A program made the position numbers and the translations under genes. Below are positions 6,257-8,728 of a stretch of DNA of 8,728 nucleotides, piece by piece. The notes under the pieces were generated by a model. That model did not search any database, had not been told where the DNA came from, and was given only the letters and a program-made list of their open reading frames with translations. This DNA is from JBFXDI01 sp050181295 (lineage in GTDB: Bacteria > Pseudomonadota > Alphaproteobacteria > Rhizobiales > Aestuariivirgaceae): contig JBFXDI010000154.1 of the NCBI GenBank assembly GCA_050181295.1, positions 1 through 8,728 of the forward strand. The letters are read 5' to 3'. Position 1 is the first letter of the stretch; each line of letters starts with the position of its first letter.

Positions 6257-7741
6257 ATGGCGACCCAGATTCTCATGCCCGCGCTCTCGCCCACGATGGA
6301 AGAGGGCAAGCTCGCCAAATGGCTGGTCAAGGAAGGCGATGCGGTCAAGTCGGGCGACGTGATCGCCGAGATCGAGACCGACAAGGCGACCATGGAGGTG
6401 GAGGCGGTCGACGAAGGCACGATCTCGAAGATCCTGGTCGAGGAAGGTGCGGAGGGCGTGAAGGTCAACACGCCCATCGCGGAGCTCGGCGGCAACGGCG
6501 CGGATGCTTCCGCCGCGAAGGCCGAAGCTTCTCCCCCACCCCCGGCCCCTCCCCACAAGGGGGAGGGGAGCAAGGAAGCGGCAACCGCCACTCGGGACAA
6601 CGAGAAACCTTCTTCTTCTCCCTCCCCCCTTGTGGGGGAGGGTAAGGGTGAGGGGGAGTCTCCCAAACCCACGCCCTCGCCCAAGAAGGGCGAGTCGGCG
6701 ACCGCGCCTCTGGCGACCGCGCCCGCTCCCGCCGACCCGGAAGTGCCGGAAGGCACGGAGATGGTGTCCATGACGGTGCGCGAGGCGCTGCGCGACGCCA
6801 TGGCGGAGGAGATGCGGCGCGAGGAGCGCGTGTTCCTCATGGGCGAGGAGGTCGGCCAGTACCAGGGCGCCTACAAGATCAGCCAGGGCCTTCTGGAGGA
6901 GTTCGGCGAGCGCCGGGTGGTCGACACGCCGATCACCGAGCACGGCTTCACGGGGCTCGCGGTCGGCGCGGCCTTCGGAGGCTTGAAGCCCATCGTCGAG
7001 TTCATGACCTTCAACTTCGCCATGCAGGCGATCGACCAGATCCTCAATTCGGCGGCGAAGACCCTCTACATGTCGGGCGGCCAGATGGGCTGCCCCATCG
7101 TGTTCCGCGGGCCCAACGGCGCGGCCGCCCGGGTCGCTGCCCAGCACAGCCAGGATTATGCGGCCTGGTACGCCCAGATCCCCGGTCTGAAAGTCGTCAT
7201 GCCCTACACGGCGGCGGATGCGAAGGGGCTGCTCAAGGCGGCGATCCGCGATCCGAACCCGGTCATCTTCCTCGAGAACGAGATTCTTTACGGCAAGCAT
7301 TTCGACGTGCCGAAGCTCACCGACTGGGTGGTGCCGATCGGCAAGGCCAAGATCGCGCGGCCCGGCAAGGACGTGACCATCGTCTCCTTCGGCATCGGCA
7401 TGAGCTACGCCATGGCGGCCGCCGAGAAGCTCGCGGCCGAGGGGATCGAGGCGGAGGTCGTGGATCTCCGCACCATCCGGCCCATGGACGTGAAAACCGT
7501 GGTCGAGAGCGTGAAGAAGACCAACCGCTGCGTGACGGTGGAGGAGGGCTGGCCTGTCTGCTCGATCGGCTCCGAGCTCGCGGCGCAGATCATGACCCAT
7601 GCCTTCGACTGGCTCGACGCGCCCGTGGCGCGCGTGGCCGGAAAGGACGTGCCCATGCCCTATGCCGCGAACCTCGAGAAGCTCGCGCTCCCGAATGTCG
7701 AGGAAGTGGTCGAGGCGGCGAAGTCCGTCGCCTACCGGTAG
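6257..7741 (+). CDS. pdhB: Pyruvate dehydrogenase E1 component, beta subunit with N-terminal lipoyl domain
   Basis: The 494-residue subunit is a lipoyl domain joined to a standard E1-beta. Residues 1-78 are the lipoyl domain with the lipoylated Lys K43 in ETDKATMEVEA. Residues about 80-166 are a Pro/Ala/Ser/Lys/Gly-rich linker. Residues 170-494 are E1-beta: GEEVGQYQGAYK (196-207), DTPITEHGF (223-231) where E228 matches the Glu that contacts the TPP aminopyrimidine in human E1-beta, FMTFNFAMQAIDQI (249-262), FRGPNGAAARVAAQHSQ (283-299), and the transketolase C-terminal domain with VDLRTIRPMD (402-411). An E1-beta with its own lipoyl domain is known from other alphaproteobacteria (for example Zymomonas and Sinorhizobium). 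Ribosome site AGGAG is at 6244-6248. The odd part is the linker, where an inverted pair of palindromic repeat units is translated in frame (residues 93-104 and 121-134). The active-site domain is unaffected. Confidence 0.97.
   Translation: MATQILMPALSPTMEEGKLAKWLVKEGDAVKSGDVIAEIETDKATMEVEAVDEGTISKILVEEGAEGVKVNTPIAELGGNGADASAAKAEASPPPPAPPHKGEGSKEAATATRDNEKPSSSPSPLVGEGKGEGESPKPTPSPKKGESATAPLATAPAPADPEVPEGTEMVSMTVREALRDAMAEEMRREERVFLMGEEVGQYQGAYKISQGLLEEFGERRVVDTPITEHGFTGLAVGAAFGGLKPIVEFMTFNFAMQAIDQILNSAAKTLYMSGGQMGCPIVFRGPNGAAARVAAQHSQDYAAWYAQIPGLKVVMPYTAADAKGLLKAAIRDPNPVIFLENEILYGKHFDVPKLTDWVVPIGKAKIARPGKDVTIVSFGIGMSYAMAAAEKLAAEGIEAEVVDLRTIRPMDVKTVVESVKKTNRCVTVEEGWPVCSIGSELAAQIMTHAFDWLDAPVARVAGKDVPMPYAANLEKLALPNVEEVVEAAKSVAYR
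6530..6577. repeat. Palindromic repeat unit, pdhB linker copy 1
   Basis: A C-rich then G-rich unit within the pdhB linker. Its core hairpin has a 9-bp stem (CCCCTCCCC at 6546-6554, GGGGAGGGG at 6560-6568) and an ACAAG loop. Bases 6533-6576 are identical to 8544-8587 in pdhC and start on the same codon position, encoding PPPPAPPHKGEGSK. It resembles the CCCTCCCC-ACAAG-GGGGAGGG type of palindrome found between genes of many alphaproteobacteria; that link is from memory, not a search. Confidence 0.85.
6608..6660. repeat. Palindromic repeat unit, pdhB linker copy 2 (inverted)
   Basis: This is an inverted, imperfect copy of the unit at 6530-6577, so the pair can form a long stem with a roughly 30-base middle. 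Its own hairpin has a 9-bp stem (CCCTCCCCC at 6620-6628, GGGGGAGGG at 6634-6642) and a CTTGT loop. It is translated as SPSPLVGEGKGEGE without breaking the frame. The counterpart in pdhC is at 8599-8642. Confidence 0.8.
6671..6694. repeat. Possible degenerate third palindromic unit in the pdhB linker
   Basis: A 7-bp stem (CTCGCCC at 6676-6682, GGGCGAG at 6688-6694) with an AAGAA loop, coding TPSPKKGE. It lies ten bases after copy 2, and its outline (CCCTCGCCC - short A-rich loop - GGGCGAG) looks like a mutated version of the same unit. Chance origin in Pro/Lys-rich coding DNA is possible. Confidence 0.4.
6697..6723. repeat. Two-copy 15-base tandem repeat in the pdhB linker
   Basis: GGCGACCGCGCC occurs at 6697-6708 and again at 6712-6723, a period of 15 bases (ATAPL / ATAPA). 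It is a small slippage-type duplication in the flexible linker just before the E1-beta domain. Confidence 0.6.
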
Positions 7742-7745
7742 CCCC

Positions 7746-8168
7746 ATGAGCAGAGGCGGCATCAACCATCTCGCCGTGACGGTGAGCGATCTTGCAACGA
7801 GCGAGGAGCGCTTCTATGCGCCGGTGCTCGGCTTCCTCGGCTACGAGAAGGTCGAGGACATCCCCGGCAAGATGACGCTCTGGTTCAACGGGCAGGCGGG
7901 CCTCGCCATCAACATCTGGCAGGCGGAGGAGGAACTGAAGGGACGGGCGCACGAGCGCTACGCGCCTGGCTTCCATCATTGCGCCTTCTCGGTCGAAAGC
8001 CGCGAGGCCGTCGAGGAACTCCATCGGCTGCTCGCCGAGAAGCGCATCAACGTCCTCGATGCCCCGGCCGAGTATCCCCATTATGCGCCCGGCTACTACG
8101 CCGTCTTCTTCGCCGACGACGACGGCATGAAGTACGAGGCGGTGCACATGCCTGCGTTTCCAGACTGA
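7746..8168 (+). CDS. VOC superfamily (glyoxalase/bleomycin-resistance fold) protein
   Basis: A 140-residue single-domain protein. It has the opening GGINHLAVTVSDLATSEERFY (H8 in the usual first metal-ligand place), the repeat FHHCAFSV (77-84, H77/H78), and the closing GMKYEAVHMP (127-136) with E131 as the likely last ligand. This is the pattern of glyoxalase I-like, metal-dependent VOC enzymes with two beta-alpha-beta-beta-beta modules. The substrate cannot be read from sequence. The start at 7746 is four bases after the pdhB stop. No Shine-Dalgarno is visible (GTAGCCCC), so translation is probably coupled to pdhB; its stop codon forms part of the pdhC ribosome site. It therefore sits inside the PDH operon between E1-beta and E2. 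An aldehyde- or 2-oxoacid-related role is only a guess from context. Methylmalonyl-CoA epimerase and dioxygenase functions are alternatives not supported by specific motifs. Confidence 0.88.
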   Translation: MSRGGINHLAVTVSDLATSEERFYAPVLGFLGYEKVEDIPGKMTLWFNGQAGLAINIWQAEEELKGRAHERYAPGFHHCAFSVESREAVEELHRLLAEKRINVLDAPAEYPHYAPGYYAVFFADDDGMKYEAVHMPAFPD

Positions 8169-8177
8169 GGACTGCTT

Positions 8178-8728
8178 ATGCCCACGGAAATCCTCATGCC
8201 CGCGCTGTCACCCACGATGGAGAGCGGCAAGCTCGCCAAGTGGCTGAAGAAGGAAGGCGATGATGTGAAATCCGGCGACGTCATCGCCGAGATCGAGACC
8301 GACAAGGCGACGATGGAGGTCGAAGCGGTCGATGAGGGCAAGCTCGGAAAGATCCTGATCTCGGAAGGGACGGAGGACGTCGCCGTCAACACGCCGATCG
8401 CGGTTCTCCTGGGCGAAGGCGAGGACGCAGGCGCCATCAAGGCGGAAGCGCCGAAAGAGGCTCTGAAGCCTGAAGCGAAGAAGGCCGAGGCTCCGAAGGA
8501 GGCGCCGAAACCTGAAGCGGCAAAAGCCGAGGCTCCAAAGTCACCCCCACCCCCGGCCCCTCCCCACAAGGGGGAGGGGAGCAAGGAGATGGCGGAGACT
8601 TCTTCTCCCTCCCCCCGTGTGGGGGAGGGCGGGGTGGGGGGGCAGGCGACCGCCTCGAAGGCCAACGGCTCGCGCGTCTTCGCCTCGCCGCTGGCGCGCC
8701 GGCTCGCCAAGGAGAAGGGCCTCGACAT
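8178..8728 (+). CDS. pdhC: Dihydrolipoamide acetyltransferase (PDH E2), N-terminal part; 3' end outside window
   Basis: E2 is the core of the PDH complex: it takes acetyl groups from E1 on its lipoyl arm and transfers them to CoA. The visible 183 codons hold one lipoyl domain (1-78, lipoylated K43 in ETDKATMEVEA), a long linker (about 80-165), and the start of the peripheral-subunit-binding domain (RVFASPLARRLAKEKGLD, 166-183). The catalytic domain lies past the window. TGAGGA at 8166-8171, overlapping the stop of the VOC gene, is the ribosome site, seven bases or fewer from ATG 8178. The linker has two parts: a tandem 14-residue Lys/Pro/Ala/Glu repeat (91-121), then the same palindromic repeat pair as in pdhB (123-155). 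The lipoyl domain is closely similar to that of PdhB, but the DNA has clearly diverged. Confidence 0.95.
   Translation, partial: MPTEILMPALSPTMESGKLAKWLKKEGDDVKSGDVIAEIETDKATMEVEAVDEGKLGKILISEGTEDVAVNTPIAVLLGEGEDAGAIKAEAPKEALKPEAKKAEAPKEAPKPEAAKAEAPKSPPPPAPPHKGEGSKEMAETSSPSPRVGEGGVGGQATASKANGSRVFASPLARRLAKEKGLD
8448..8540. repeat. Tandem 42-base repeat in the pdhC linker (2.2 copies)
   Basis: Units at 8448-8489 and 8490-8531, plus a partial unit at 8532-8540, encode APKEALKPEAKKAE, APKEAPKPEAAKAE and APK. Such Ala/Pro/Lys repeats make the swinging-arm linker of E2 proteins flexible, and copy number is likely to vary between strains. Confidence 0.85.
8541..8588. repeat. Palindromic repeat unit, pdhC linker copy 1
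   Basis: Bases 8544-8587 are identical to 6533-6576 in pdhB. The core hairpin has a 9-bp stem (8557-8565 with 8571-8579) and an ACAAG loop. It is read in the same frame as in pdhB, as PPPPAPPHKGEGSKE. Confidence 0.85.
8599..8642. repeat. Palindromic repeat unit, pdhC linker copy 2 (inverted)
   Basis: The inverted partner of 8541-8588, with a 9-bp stem (CCCTCCCCC at 8607-8615, GGGGGAGGG at 8621-8629) and a CGTGT loop, followed by a G-rich tail. It is translated as SPSPRVGEGGVGG. The stem is identical to that of the pdhB copy at 6620-6642, while the loop and tail differ. Confidence 0.8.

Noticed and set aside
6530..6660. Factor-independent terminator inside pdhB
   Set aside because: The hairpins are strong, but no T-run follows and they lie in an open reading frame within an essential operon. 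A translated repeat explains them better.
5197..7765. Two long minus-strand open frames (5197-6840 and 6149-7765) opposite pdhA and pdhB
   Set aside because: Both are antisense shadows of strong genes. Parts reading PSPLPSPTRGEGEEE are just the palindromic repeat translated on the other strand, since the repeat is open in several frames.
6530..8642. CRISPR array
   Set aside because: The repeated units are two inverted pairs about 2 kb apart within coding linkers, not regularly spaced direct repeats with unique spacers.

Overview
The window is about 65% GC by eye and looks like a chromosomal housekeeping region of an alphaproteobacterium, most likely of the order Hyphomicrobiales (Rhizobiales). 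The grounds are the order enolase - FtsB - PdhA - PdhB - PdhC, an E1-beta subunit (PdhB) that carries its own lipoyl domain, an RNase J, and a short FtsB/DivIC protein of alphaproteobacterial type. Genus-level placement is not possible from this alone. There are no tRNA or rRNA genes, CRISPR arrays or insertion sequences, and no stretch over 300 bases lacks a gene.

Layout. (1) 2-1219 (+) is the C-terminal part of ribonuclease J; its start lies before the window. (2) 1291-2138 (-) is a two-gene unit, queF (preQ0 reductase of queuosine synthesis) and a YkgJ-type cysteine-cluster protein, overlapping by ATGA and convergent with RNase J. A GC-rich hairpin separates the convergent ends. (3) 2254-3531 (+) is enolase, divergent from queF across a 115-base gap that holds an inverted repeat and a weak promoter candidate. 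(4) 3632-4676 (+) holds two small exported or membrane-anchored proteins of unknown function; the second has features of a discoidin-like domain. (5) 4775-5071 (+) is FtsB. (6) 5215-8728 (+) is the pyruvate dehydrogenase operon: pdhA, pdhB, a VOC/glyoxalase-fold gene, and pdhC (E2), which runs off the window.

Enolase makes phosphoenolpyruvate and the PDH complex turns pyruvate into acetyl-CoA, so the right two thirds of the window is lower glycolysis and entry to the TCA cycle. FtsB and the two small envelope proteins sit between them.

The most unusual sequence is in the interdomain linkers of pdhB and pdhC. Both contain an inverted pair of C/G-rich palindromic repeat units, read in the same frame in both genes (PPPPAPPHKGEG and SPSPxVGEG peptides). 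One unit is identical over 44 bases in the two genes, although the lipoyl domains beside it have clearly diverged. This looks like an intergenic-type palindromic repeat family that has entered coding sequence at tolerant linkers, or has been copied from one linker to the other. The second oddity is the VOC-fold gene placed between the E1-beta and E2 genes.
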